A stretch of DNA of 64,000 bases from contig CM019831.1 of the NCBI GenBank assembly GCA_009763385.1, positions 78,000,706 through 78,064,705 on the forward strand, written 5' to 3'. The position numbers and the translations under genes were made by a program. The notes under the pieces were generated by a model that saw only the letters and a list, made by a program, of their open reading frames with translations, was not told the DNA's origin and ran no database searches. Shown here one piece after another: positions 46,911 through 59,670 of the stretch. How positions within the stretch are numbered: the first letter of the stretch is position 1; each line of letters begins with the position of its first letter. This stretch comes from Coix lacryma-jobi var. lacryma-jobi. Taxonomy: Eukaryota > Streptophyta > Magnoliopsida > Poales > Poaceae.

Positions 46911-49900
46911 TGTCACAGAACCGACCAATTTATAATAGCACAAGTACGAAATTCTTCGCCGAAGTAGTAAATTTGCAGCACTTGAGCCCATATAAACCCA
47001 GTAGTCCGCGAAATCTCGAGGGATTTTGAACTTTTCCACATCAACAACATAGGATCATAATAATTCAGCATTGACCATCACACAACAGAGTATTACATAA
47101 ATTGTTCGGAGTAGCAACTTTAGTTATTACAAACCATGTTCGAATTTAAGTAGCGGAAGCTTGATCTGAAAACATTGTTCTGAAATCCCACACACACACA
47201 TAGTCGGTTACAGTGCCACATAGTAGTCATCCTTAACATAGCATAAGATACGAATAGAGGAGGTCATTGCCCGTGACCTAGACAGCTCCCAGAGCTGGGC
47301 AGAGACAGTTGATGCAATAACCATAAAAGACCTGGCCATCTGCAACAAGGGGAACAAAGCCCTGAGTACGAGAAAGTACTCAGCTAGACTTACCCGACTT
47401 AACCAGAAATAAAGTGACACCGAGGACTATGCAAGGCTAGTATATATTGGAGCTGGTATGAGACCACATTTTTGCGTAAAAGCATAAGTAATTACATAAT
47501 TGGTTCTCCTGCTTACTAGCTGCAAATTAAATAGTAATTAACCTGTTTAGCTAGGTTAGCTCCTGCACTATAACAATCGTAGTAGTGATCCAACAATCAC
47601 CATAAGATAACAAACAGTCCGAGTAACCATTGCCAAAAGTATAATGATAGCTGTCACGTGTTCCAACATTTTCAGTATCAAGACCGAGCGGGGTTCAAGT
47701 CAAGTGCTCACTATCCAGGAGCGATGGCGATTATAATCGATTCCTAACCAGCTGGTGATTTTATTCCCCACACAAACCATACTCACCCGTGAGTGAGCTA
47801 CAGATAACCGCAACACTGTTCCGGGAAGCCGCGGTTTCAACCGCCACCATCACACCCGGAGGCAAGCCCGACTGCCAAGGAGTTGGAGTTAACCACCATC
47901 ACCCAGGTCTTACTTTTCGCGCCCCCGCATCCCACTACCCCCTTCGTGGCTTCGGCAGATGCGTGGGACCTGAGGACCGGCCTGGAACAATGAGCGGCTT
48001 CGCGGTCGGAATGAGTTATCCTTCCAGCTAAATGTGGGACATGCGTTCAACATGACAAGAAGGCTATCTTAACAAGATACTGTTTTCCCATATGACACGA
48101 CTAGAAATACTATAGCACAACACTATAGGAATCTGCCGATCTCCATTTTCCACAACACTCAGTTATCTCACTTAATGGCAATATCCATTTTGAAGGACCG
48201 AGAAGGAACCAGAAAGCGACCAGAGGGGGTGAATGGGAGCTTCAAAATTTCCTTTCAGAAACTAGTAGCCACTGTCCCGAGAATCACCCCAAAAGACAAA
48301 CCCTAGAGCTTGCTAATGTCCACGACCCTAGATGTAGGGTGGATGCTTCCAAGAAGCACAGCGGGACACTACACAACTCTAGAAAGCCAACGCAAAAGAC
48401 GGGAACCAAATCCGAGATCGCACGAACGAACGGCGAACAAAACTGCGCGAAACAGCTTGGACCCGACTCTGACTGCGTCCGGTCAGTCACCACCGGACGC
48501 GTCCGGTCACAAGAAAACGGTTCTGGAACCTTACTATTCCTGACCGGACTCATGAGCAAGGAGCGTCCGGTCAGCAACAGTGCGTCCGGTCACAAAAGTC
48601 AAGCCAGTCACGACCGAACTCTGGGCAGCGTCCGGTCAGTGAGCACCGGACGCGTCCGGTCGTGCGAAAATCGTTCTGGGACCTTACTGTTCCCGACCGG
48701 ACTCACCAGAGACAAGCGTCCGGTCGATGCACAGAGCGTCCGATCAGAACGAACAAAGACCGTGAACAGTAGATCCTGAGCGTCCGGTCAATCCAAAAAC
48801 CCAGCGTCCGGTCACGAGCGTCTGGTCAAGTCACAGACAGACACAGTGGACATTCAACCACCGGACGCACTGCCCTAGCGTCCGGTCATCCCGAGTCAGC
48901 GTCCGGTCTCCCCGCAGCAGCACTGTTTGTCCACCGATTCGTCTCGATCTCACCCGAAACAAATCCTCTAGGGATCAAACTTGGTGAGAGGAGTCACAAG
49001 GAGTATAGTGAGCTATCTCTAAGAGATCATGGCTCGAACCTATCTCCAAATCGATGAATCGAAGAATTTCGTGGGAAAGGAGAAAACTTGACCCGAAACG
49101 TAAAATCGATCGATCTCCTAGACCGTGAGGTTAGAGGTTAATTCCTTCAGTGGAAAGAAGTGCCTCACGATCTAGAACAACTTGGTTCAAACGGATTTAC
49201 AAAAGATGAACCGAGCAAAGAGATCAAACGACGGGAAAATCATGGAGAAAAAGGATTCCGCGAAGAACACAACCAAAATGCGAATCGGCACCACGATCTT
49301 GCAGCCCAAGCGCAAACACACGCTGTGACAAGGAGGTTACGACCTCCTTTCCTCAAAATCAACAATACACAGAGGTCCCCGGTTTTGTGGCCCAAACCGG
49401 GAAACCAGCCTTTCCAGCCAACCACCGGTTTTGAGGCCCAAACCGGGAAACCAGCCCACCAGCATCTGAGTTTTGAGGCCAAATTCAGCAAAACCTCAGC
49501 GCCCAGGTCTTGAGGCCCAAACCTGGAAACCGTCCTTAGCCCGAGTTTTGAGGCCAAACTCGGAAACTCTCAGCCCGAGTTTTGTGGCCAAACTCGGAAA
49601 CCGTCCACGCCCAGGTTTTGAGGCCCAAACCTGGAAACCGTCCATCCGATGGTTTTTCTCTGGCTCTACCACCAAACCGACGTCGTAGAGGGGATGCACA
49701 GCCCGTGCACCCCGTCCACCGACACGTGTCCCTGAGTCCACGACTCAGGCAACACATGACCGCACTTCTTCACTTGTCGTCGTCACAGGCTGCCTGCCAC
49801 CACAGTTGATCCTCGGGCCTCTGGTCCCTCAGTCCAAGCCTCACGTCCGCCCTTCACCGCTCGGTACCTCGGCATGGCACGTCCGCCGCACGGCACGCCC

Positions 49901-52900
49901 ATCCTTCACCGCACCCGGTCTGTCGGCATAGCACGTCTCAACTTGACCTTCACCTGCCTTCGATCACTGCATCCATGCTCGACACCTGCACAACACAAGA
50001 CAAAGAACATGCGCATCATCCCAGTTGACAATCACTCATCACTCAGAGACCCGGCATACACCCATGTATCCGCACGTTTAACGGTCAAGTAACCACCTAT
50101 TACTCACGGGTAACATGAAGGTTGCCCGACTTCTACCGGTCTAAGCAAGACTAAGCATGAACTCGGACTTTATCTTAAATAGGTAACAAGGACAATATAT
50201 CAAAGGTAACAAGGTATGGAAAGTAATGCATCAACGGTATCAAGCAACTCCTATACTTAATGCAACAGGCATAATACTATTAAGTTAATTATAAACCATA
50301 GGTAGTTAGAAATACTCCGGGGCTTGCCTTTCTCAAAAGTGCTGGGCAGATGATTCGGGCACTCCGGGAGCTCCTCTTTAGGTTCTTCCCCTCCGACTCC
50401 TTGTTCCTGCTCCTGGGGCTGCTGCTCCTTGTTGTCCTCTGCTGCTGCTGTCTCCTCTACCGAACCTGTCATGATGCATATGCGGAAATGAACGAATGCC
50501 ATACGTGCATGGGAGAGATGCATTATAATTAAATTTGACTGAATATGTCCATATCTCTTCTCCGATAGAGTGTAACACTCTATCTAGAGAGTAGCTATAC
50601 TTTTCATACAAAGTGCAGCTAATATGGATGCACTGAAAAGACCATTTCACCCCGACTGGCCTCACCTAAAAGAGATACACATGCTTAACTTAATTAACGA
50701 ATTATCCCCTTTAAACAATCCTATAATAGCAACCTGTAGCTAACAGCTTCAAAAAAATCTACAAACATTACTGTAGGTTCACATCTGAGAATAAAGCATG
50801 TTGTACAAATTTCATGTCATTTGGACATAAGGACTGTTCTGTACGAAAAAGACAAATAACAGGATGAAAAAGCACTTTGAACTACACCTTATCTTGAAAA
50901 GTGTCAAACAACAAATTTCACATTTTTATTCAGAACTTCTTAGCACATGAGCAGTCTATAAAAATTATTAGACTCATATCACATATATTTTAATTACTCA
51001 AAATCATACAAGAAAACAACATTTAATCAATTTAAATGTTAACTTCAGATTTTTCCATAGTCAAGCAGCATCTATCATTTTATGTGATTCTACATTACTC
51101 CACAAACCTAACAAAACAAGAACCACATTTTTCTGAGCAACATACAAATTATTATGCATTTAACAAGATATTTGCCTAAACACAATTTAATTATTACTAC
51201 ACATAAAATTATCACCAACTGGGCATATTATATTTTTCATGCATAGAACTCATCAAAATAGACTTAACAAAATTTATTTCACATTTACTGGATCAACAGA
51301 ACTCAAGTTATGAATTAAACAAGCATTATTAACATTTCTGCAAAAACATTTAAACAAAAACACCAACCCTAACTGCTACACGCACACAGCGCTGTTGTAC
51401 CCAAGTGACTGACGACTGGGGCCCATGGTCAAACCAACCCCACTTGACATACTCCCGAAGCAGAGGAGGTCGTTGACCTCGCCGGAGCTCGCCGATGGCG
51501 GCTCCTCCGGCGAAACCGTCTCCACCACTTGACTCCTCTCGTCTTTCCGCAATGATGGGTACCTCTCGCGAGCCTAGCGACGCGACGGATCGAGCTCAAC
51601 CTCGGCAATGGTGGCAACTGCGGCACGGACTCACCACGCCGGGCACCTCCGGCCATGCCGAGGCCAACAACACCCGATTCCTACTCTACAGACCTCCATG
51701 GACCTAGCGCAAGGCTCGTATGCTAGGGTTTCCACTCCGAACACCCGGAACCACGGCCATGCCACCCTCCGACAACCATGGCGGACGGTGATGACGGCGT
51801 ACCGAGGCGCTCGAACCCTAATCGGCTAAACCGGCTCCTGCTACTCCCTCTAGAGACCTCACTGGCTCACGTACGCACGCTGGGACAACACGAAATCTAC
51901 GGGAAGGGGACCGACCACAGCGGACCGAGCTCAGCGGTCATGGCGGCCATGGCGGGAGCTTGTCCCGTGGCTCACCTATGGCTTGTCGGGAGGCGTTGGC
52001 TAGAGCAGGCGATGCGGAAGGTGAAGGCGAGGCTGGCGGTGTGGTTTGCGGGGCGAAAGCACGGCGGACGGCGACGGCAATGGCTTTTCCCCCTTTCTCC
52101 CGCTCGGTCGCTGGTGAGAGCATAGAGCAAGGCAGAGAGAGGGAGGGGCGCGTCTGGTCGTGCAAGAGCGCGCTTGGGCGGTCAAGGCTCGCCACGCCGC
52201 GCACGCTGGCTAGGTTTGGTCGTGAATCGGGCGCCACGCGGCGCTCAAGCTCTGCGCGCGGTCGGCCACTCCCCCGGTCGATTCAAACTGAATCGACTGA
52301 TTCAGTTGCCTAATGGCCGACTGACGACCCGTTTTCAAACGCGATTAACTCCTTAACCACTCCATTGAACGCTAAACCAACTGCACCAAAGGTTAGAGTT
52401 ACACATCAGCTACAACTTTGGTTAAAAGATCGCACACTGGTTCGGCTTGGTTTAGGCTCGGGAAAACGCTAAACATGGCCAGGTTGAAACTTAATGACAG
52501 TTTAGGACTTAGGAAAAATTTCTATGTCCAAAACTCATCCAATTCTGCCTTGTGGGCCCTAAAACACCCTGTTAAACTCATTTTCATGAGTGGGCGCTAA
52601 AACAACTTTTGTTCTACTCTAAAATCTACACACTTTTGATTAAGGGCACTCAGCCATGCAAAGCTTCTATCAAGGAGGTTTTGGTTAGTCAAACAAAAGG
52701 ACTCTTTAGGCTCTATAGGGTTGACTAGGGTTTAGCAACTTGATTAGCCAAAATGACCAGCATAAACATGCCTTCATTTTGACTTCTCAACAAAGTTAGA
52801 TTGTTAGGAAAAAACAAACCACTCCAAACAAGCCAAACAACAACACAACACTATAGGTTTATATGCATACCATCACATGAAATGACATTTTATGTGAAAA

Positions 52901-52983
52901 AGAAGGCAACACATGCATGCTCCATGCTCATGAGATGATTATGCATGATGATGTTATGCTAGCTTAACAACAGAGGTGTTACA
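46911..52983 (-). repeat. 5' LTR of element VI, split by a solo LTR
   Basis: 46911-48190 plus 50075-52983 aligns with 24495-28680 along its length. The GC-rich block is at about 51420-52330. Confidence 0.9.
48191..50074 (-). mobile_element. Solo LTR of a SIRE-type copia element
   Basis: TGAAGGACC to TATCCGCA, 1,884 bp, with no internal sequence attached. It is flanked by CATTT (48186-48190) and CGTTT (50075-50079), a 5-bp duplication with one difference. The empty site is visible in the other LTR of element VI near 25770. Its palindromes use a third core, CCGGACGCGTCCGG and GCGTCCGGTC, at 48470-48910. The hairpin array is at 49377-49674. A solo LTR normally arises by recombination between the two LTRs of one element. 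Confidence 0.88.
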
Positions 52984-55849
52984 CCTGAGACTCCTTCAGT
53001 TGCGCTTGGACGGCCTCCAGGGCTTCTCGCGTTTCCTTTGTTGACCTTAAAGCCTGCATGAGGTCCCGGTCAGCACCCTCACGCATCAGCTTGGCCTCTT
53101 GAAGACTACTTTGTGCGTTAGCATATACGTCCTCGAGCTCCGCCTCCTTTGAGTTGAAAGCAGTCTGCCACCTGGAAGCCAGCGTGTTTGCATCTGAAAG
53201 GATATCAGTCGGATAAATGTCATCAGCCAGCAAAAAGCAATAAGGACTCGGGACAGTATTTTCAACTTACCAGCTAACTGCTTCTTGGCAGACTTCTTGA
53301 GCTCCTTTAACTTTTGCTCCAAGGCAACATCTTTGGCAATCAGCGCAATCTCCCGGTTGTTAGCCGCATCACGCTCATCAACAGCAACCTTGAGATTGCT
53401 TTGCAACTCGTTGTTGCGGTTATGCAGGAGCTGAGTGGCCACCTTTTGGCTAATCTGATCTTGGGCAATGTAGTCTTTGAGTCGCTGATTCTCACCATAT
53501 AGCTCTTGACGAATCCAAGTGATATGATCGGTGACCTTTACATCAAAGCCCTGTACAGAGACAACAATATAAGTACTCGAGTCAGACTACAACTTACGCA
53601 GAGGAAGGCTCAAAGGAATTACCTCCACAAATTGATAAAGCCCTTTGCTCAATTCCTTTAACTGGGTAAGATACTGGTGGTAGCCCATAACGTCAAGTGT
53701 TGCTCCTTGGCGCGAGGACTTGGGAGCAGCTTCGAGCTCTTCTTGCAGACGAGCTGAAGCTTCAGCGTTGACGTCGGCCAAGACCATCTCCAAAGTTGGC
53801 TCGTCCGGCTGTCGAGTGCGGAAAAACCACTCATTTATTACTCGGTCAAACTCCAACTGAGCAGGAGAACGGAAGATTGAATATGGCACACCAACCTGAG
53901 GCAAAGGGAGAACATCCGCTCCAGGTGCTGCATTGACTTGGGATCTGGATGGAGAGGATCCGGGTAGAGGATCTACCTGGATAAAAATTGGAAAGACACT
54001 GGATTCATCTTTGTTCAGCGTCTCCGACTCCTCTACCGCCCGAGTTTCAGGGACAACGCTTGAGGGCGTTGCGGCTGCCTTCGTTTTCCTACAACAAACA
54101 AGTATCCATGCTAGTACCAGAAAAAGGCGGGTACTCAAGGAAAGTTTTGTAACTTACTTTACGAGCTTCAATGCCCGCGGCAGCTTCAAGAGCGGCTTCT
54201 TCAGTAGTGGGTCTGGAGCCAGAGCTTCTTCAGGAACCGCACCGCTTGAAGTTCCCTGGGCTGTTTTAACATCTGGATCAAACAAAGATATAAGACAAGG
54301 ATTTATTAACCCCAAACACAGAGAGACTACAAGGTACTCGGGTTTCCCCTTACCAGGAGCACCCGTATTATAGTGCTTCTCAGCCAATTCTGTTGATAAA
54401 AGTACTTTTCGACAAGCACGCCGATTACCAGTGCGAGCCTTCTTTGGGATAGGTTCCCCGGCTTCTTGAAATGGAGTCGGAGACCTCTTTCGGCTACTCT
54501 CGGCTTCTGGGTCTATGAGCATGACATCAGAGTCAGTTGATTCTGAGTCAAGCCAATCAAGGTCATCAGGAGAGCTTGGTTTGTTTGGAAGATCCTCACT
54601 TCGGATGGGACCTCCTAGAGCTATGCCCCCACCTTCTTCAGTTGCTGAAGGTAGGGGAGGACAATCATTGTTATACCTCCCTTGGCCCTATAAAAAGAAG
54701 AAAATTCAGTCAAGACAGAAGGATATCTACTAAGAATCTCAAAGACAAAACAGCTCAACTACTCACCTGTGGAGGCGGGTTGATCGCAGAAAAGGTGGTC
54801 ATCACTGGGACAAGATACCCACGACTTTTCAATAGCCGGTTCATCCTCCTTAGGATCTCATGGTCAGATAGCTGCTCGGCATCGTGATGACCCGGGTCCT
54901 TCATGCCCAGGTACTCGAAGCGAAAATTGGCTCGTTGTTAGAGTGGGTGGATTCAGCGCGTGATGAAGTCTTGGACGACGGTGTACCCGTTCAATCCGTT
55001 GAGCTTCAACGCATCTATCATGTCAATGAGAGGTCGGACAGTCTCTACCTCCTCGGCGGTAATCTTGTCTTTCCACTCCCGGCATTTCTGCGGTGGCCAT
55101 CCATCATGGCGACGAAGGGCTGGTGGTGGGTTGCTTATATAAAACCACCCGGCAGCCCAATCTCAGACAGAATCCGATAGCTCTACAGGAATATACTGAG
55201 TGGCTACCTCTAATCTAAGCTGGATGCTAGCCCCTCTGACCACCTCTACACATGCATCACTGGGTTGACACTTCACCCAGAAGAAGTAGCGGAACAGAGT
55301 AAAGGAAGGACAGATTCCCAGAAAAGCCACACAAAGATGAGAAAAGATGGCAATATGGAAACAGCCATTGGGAGTAATATGGTTGAGAGTCAAACCATAG
55401 TAGTGGAGCAACCCCCGCAGAAAGTCAGATGCTGGGAGACCCAATCCTCGCTCCATGAAGGACTTAAACATCACGATCTCCGTCGTGTTAGGGGCCGGAG
55501 CGCGGTGATCAATTGGTACCCTCCATCCATCCAGTGGCTGTGACCGGAGCAATCCTTGTTGCGCTAAATAGGCCAGCTCCGCTTCTATGGTATCTGGTTG
55601 CTTCCAGGCCAGCATATCAGTGGGTGGGCATCGATGGCGCGGCCTCCCACCGGCAGTGATCTTCGCTTTTTCTTCACGGCCGCTGACTGCCTCTTGGGAC
55701 CCATGTTGATGACGAGTGACTTCTTGCGCATCAACTAAGGAACTGGCTACGAGGATTTGTTTGTCCTGAATACAATGGCTAAGTGGAACCGTGAAGAAAT
55801 CATAGGCCTGGCGGAGGCTTATTATAGATCTATGTCGGCAACCGTTCAT
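52984..55849 (-). pseudogene. Antisense accessory gene of element IV, exons 1 to 6 (first part), PF04195-like
   Basis: Lies on the strand opposite gag-pol, as in Grande and other Tat-lineage elements. Exons by GT-AG junctions: 55849-54767, 54687-54354, 54272-54158, 54088-53623, 53550-53271, and 53193 down to 52984, continuing at 24489-24158 after removal of VI. The phases close: 2,820 nt, 940 codons, ending at TAA 24158. Exon 1 has the putative gypsy-type transposon domain (FMERGLGLPASDFLRGLLHY near residue 135). Later exons are rich in Ser, Pro and Glu, then long coiled coil. In-frame stops at 55163-55165, 54953-54955, 54938-54940 and 24209-24211 show decay. The function of this gene family is unknown to me. 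Confidence 0.75.
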
Positions 55850-57259
55850 CTTTTCCCAACGGCGTTATGAAACCGTTCAAAACCCTAACGGTTGGGGGGA
55901 CATTTCAGACGGCGTCAGAGTTAGTGAACAGGCACACCGCAAGCAGACAACGTTACTTATTTCACAAGACACAGTTAGTACTCGGAGAAAAGACAAAGGA
56001 CTCGGAAAATATTCCAAGTACCCGGATCTTATTGATTATTACTCGGAATTACAACAGAGATATGAGGATACACCTTGAGATACAACAACTACCAGCACAA
56101 GTACAGTTAGGATGTAAAACGCTACTCTAGTGTAATCAAGGTACAGAGTCTTGATGCCTAACGCACCAAGGACCGGATTCAGTGAGACGTAGTAAAGGAA
56201 ACACAGAACCTTGGGTTGACACTATCTTTTCAGTGCATCCCAAGGTGGGTTTAAGGCACCGCCCCAGTACCCAAGGAACTCAGGGGAAGGCCCTAACCCT
56301 AGCACCCTTTTGACAACATGTGACTCTGAGGTTGTTTACGAGTAGGAGTCACAAGAGTTCTTCTAGGCGCACCTTTGTATCCCTCTGCTCGTGACCACTT
56401 GGAAACCACCATGGCGGATGATTCCTTCACAAGAGTTCTTCTGGACACATCAACTATCTTACATAAGGAAGATACCTAGGGGCTCGGACATCTCCGCTAC
56501 AGATACTACAATACTCATGAGACTAAGAGCAGTCATATACTTGAGAGGATATGGTTTCCTTGCTTCCCAGGCAGGGTATTTATAGGCGGATCATCTTGGT
56601 CTATGGACATTGTCCACGGATATAAGTACCAGAGAATCAATAATTTACCCTATATACTGTTGCACATGTGAAGCCTGGCATCAGTGATAGGTTTGATTCC
56701 CATGCGCACTTCAAGAGGAAGACTACAAAGTTTGCAGTTGTGGAAAATGACAAGAACTGTAAATACGTACAGTTGGAACATTCATTGGTCAACTATTTTA
56801 GACTTCAAAGTAATTTTTATTCAGTGGGGGTGAAAAGGGATGTTTGTTGAAAACATTACCCACCTGAAGCTGGATATTTATTACTTAGATATTAAGCAAC
56901 AGATCAGTGTCATGTTTTAGTTTCTCAACACCTTTATGGATTACCCGGTAATATATTTGGAAAACCCCAAGAACCGACTACTTAAGTACTCGGAAATCAG
57001 GCTCGGGGGCTACAAGGTATATCCCATAAAGGAAATGTTTTTTCTTACCCAAGGATTACTCGGAAAGGGCTCAAAAGATCCTCAAAGTTATTATAAATAA
57101 CAAGAGGCTCGGGGGCTGCACCCTATGGGTGCACTTTTCTAGGAAAAGTGCACGCCATAGAAGTTCTTTACCTATAAAGCACTTCACGATTTCTCAAGAC
57201 ATTACTCGGAGATTCTCAAAAAGGAACCAGGAGGTAACATTCTGATGAAATAATGAAGA
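55850..57259 (+). other. Non-coding 3' region of element IV
   Basis: About 1.4 kb from the antisense gene start to the polypurine tract, without a credible gene. CTCGGGGGCT occurs several times (near 57000 and 57105) besides the one next to the LTR. The upstream part should contain the antisense promoter, but I cannot single it out. Confidence 0.6.
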
Positions 57260-57270
57260 GCTCGGGGGCT
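57260..57270 (+). other. Polypurine tract of element IV
   Basis: GCTCGGGGGCT abuts the 3' LTR. It is interrupted by pyrimidines, but it is in the correct place. Confidence 0.55.
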
Positions 57271-57698
57271 TGACGGACCAGGATGTCAGAGATATCATCA
57301 GAAGATGAGTACTCGGATTAATCCTGGATGGCACGGGAGATCCGAAGACTTGATACAAAGTGTATTTGAATTAGGACTCTCACTGTAACTTAGTCGAGTT
57401 CTTAAAGGAAGTCTTGTAATTAGAATAGGACTCCTCTGATGTAACCGACTAGGACTCGGTCTGCGCTTAGCTTCATCCGGATATATAAGGAGGAGTGGGC
57501 ACCGACTTCTATCATTGAATCTTGAATCATAACACAAGGCACACGCCGCACTGGACGTAAGGTATTACGCTATTTAGCGGCCTAAACCAGTATAAATCGC
57601 TATCCCTGTGTACTCTCCGAGTTCTACGAACGCCGATCCCCACCGAACAAATCGTCTGAGATCCCTGAAGACGAGTTGTCGGTTAACAAACACCAACA
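57271..57698 (+). repeat. 3' LTR of element IV
   Basis: 428 bp, TGACGGACC to ACCAACA, followed by the GTAGC duplication. About 22 substitutions and no gaps against 17552-17979. Confidence 0.92.
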
Positions 57699-57703
57699 GT
57701 AGC

Positions 57704-57872
57704 ATGTGTTGAGGTTTAGGCTGTGTTTGAGTTGATCATGTCTCTAGGTTGCATTTTGCTCTACAGTGCTTTATCCTGTTGCATGGTAGTCTTGTCTAGC
57801 TTGAATTCAGATCTTCTTGCGGTATCATTCATAGGTAGACCTCTTTTTGATGAGAGTTCACCTTATGCTTAT
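57704..57872 (+). mobile_element. Element 0, right piece
   Basis: Continues element 0 after the GTAGC duplication; matches the reverse complement of about 5284-5455 of element I and ends in TTCACCTTATGCTTAT, where a new element begins. Confidence 0.85.
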
Positions 57873-59465
57873 TGTTGACACAAAATTTTGATGGGGCGCC
57901 AACACACTCGACCACGGTCCTCAGAAGCCGTACAGTAGCAAGGTCTTGACCTCCTGGACTTTCAAAAGATGCAAATGTCAACTCTTGGTGAGAAGAAAAA
58001 GATGTCAAATCATGGAATCTACCGGTTTGATGCCAGACACTTCCCAATTATGCGGCTTTGATATAGCCATTATCATAGGATTTTGACTACAAAGTCAACT
58101 CCTAAGAAAAGATTAAAACATCAACATCATTTGAAGCAACAACGGCTATTAAGAGTATAAAGAAAATATTAGAAAAAGAACAGCCGATTAGCTTAACGTA
58201 TGAAGGATATAAATATCTATGTACACATTTAAACAACATAAAACCAATAGATCGGCTAATCGTATCAGCATTCTATTTGTTAACTGTGGGGTGTCTCCAT
58301 GCAGCCATAATAACAAATAGGTCGAGAAGATAACTTGAACATCAACAGTGGGGTGTCTCTATGCAGCCGTAATGATGACCAAGTTAGATTACGTCTGATA
58401 TGACTAATAAATCTACTAGTTTTAGACCACCTAAACGTGTACATTATGATGAAAGAATGACTAGATCGACTATTTTAGCCGATACAGGGTCCATGAAACA
58501 CGAACAAGATCTATCTGTTAGAACTATAATCTGACCTAGGATCAAGTAAACTTACTCTAATATGCATATCAGTGGTGTTCGAGAATACAACCATAATATG
58601 CATATTAAACCAAATCTACTCACTCTTAGATTAGACCATAGCTTGAACGGATATCTTGAATGCACAACATGTAACAATCAAGATTGACAAATTAGTCGAT
58701 GAAGAGTTGAGATCGGCTATTTCCTTTGGTATGAAAGTGAAGATACTTTGGATAGCCGAAACTAAACAACTTTTAAGCTTAAGCTAATTTGTCAATCTTG
58801 AGTCGGCAGGATATTGTTGAAACAAAAAGAAAACATTAAAAAGCATGAACAATATCAATAACTTAATGAATCTATTAGATTGCCAAAGCTAATAGAGCCG
58901 ATAACTAGTCAAGATCAACTAAAGTAAGAGATTGATCGAGGTCAAGACAGTCTTACAAGAGACGAGCTTAAACCGATAACTAACACATGTCATAGCTAAA
59001 CAAGAGTTTGGTCGATGCCAAATACAGCCTTATTGAACAATAACACGAGCCATTGGTGAAACTTACAAGCAAACCAGAGGTCAGTCAAGCCGATGCAGCC
59101 CTGCCTGATTGAAGATTTCGCCGAGTTCTATCTTACTCCTACTCCTAGGGTTTTGACCGGTGGCCGAAGTATTGTTTGACTGATTGCCCATCCAAAAATC
59201 GAGGTTCTAACTATTTATAACCCGGTAAACTCCTATTCTAATATGACTAGGATACAATATAACATAAATAAAAGATGACCCGGACTTGAACTCCTTCAGC
59301 TGAGCCCAACACGTCTTGTAAACCCATCGGGTTTGGTTACGTGAATCTTGGTCGTGTCAACCCGAACAAGCTCTTCTTTATTTCTGGCCGATATTCTCTA
59401 ATAGATCAGCCGCTTGTGTTCACAAAAAATAAAAATCTCCTTTGATCTCAAATCTGGTGTAAACA
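57873..59465 (+). repeat. Putative 5' LTR of element V
   Basis: Bounded by TGTTGACAC and GTGTAAACA, whose outer bases are inverted repeats (TGTT/AACA). It begins exactly where element 0 stops. A TATTTATAA box lies at about 59213-59220. Internally, GTGGGGTGTCTC-ATGCAGCC occurs twice (near 58285 and 58349). No standard primer site follows, and there is no partner LTR in view, so the right boundary is tentative. Confidence 0.4.
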
Positions 59466-59670
59466 CATGCCCCCAATTTTGGGATAAAATTTATTTAATT
59501 CCAAAATTGCCATTCTTTTCGCCCTTTTAGCCGATCAGCCAAGCCTCCTTTTCCCAACCGTTGTTCCTTCCCCAAATCAGTCTTCAAACCCTAGCTCTCA
59601 GACGAATCCGCCACCACACAACTCCGAGCAAAATCTTCAAGAACTCAAGTTCAGTGCCTATGCAAATCAA

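Larger units (their letters stand above)
24495..52983 (-). mobile_element. Element VI: chromovirus (Tekay/Del-like Ty3/gypsy), minus strand
   Basis: LTRs at 24495-28680 and 46911-52983 (the latter with a nested solo LTR). Perfect CCTGA duplications lie at 24490-24494 and 52984-52988. A Met-tRNA-type primer site is at 46897-46908 and a polypurine tract at 28681-28697. Once the solo LTR is removed the two LTRs are within a few bases in length (about 4,185 bp). The interior codes an H3-tail-like ORF, then gag, protease, reverse transcriptase, RNase H, integrase and a C-terminal chromodomain-like region. Element III splits the first ORF. Large LTRs and chromodomain fit the Tekay/Del clade; the clade name is inference. 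Confidence 0.9.
17552..57698 (+). mobile_element. Element IV: Tat-type Ty3/gypsy retrotransposon with nested insertions
   Basis: Identical-length LTRs (428 bp) at 17552-17979 and 57271-57698 are flanked by perfect GTAGC duplications (17547-17551 and 57699-57703). Sequence on both sides is continuous element 0. The interior has gag and pol on the plus strand, an antisense gene with introns and a polypurine tract. Two RNase H regions, a DGG-type protease and an antisense accessory gene fit the Tat lineage. Chromovirus VI occupies 24495-52983. By hand I count about 22 differences between the two LTRs without gaps, about 95 percent identity. Confidence 0.9.

Noticed and set aside
57873..59465. 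Mutator-like terminal inverted repeat instead of LTR for element V
   Set aside because: Only four outer bases are inverted and no long terminal inverted repeat is visible; kept as an alternative because the right end is outside the window.
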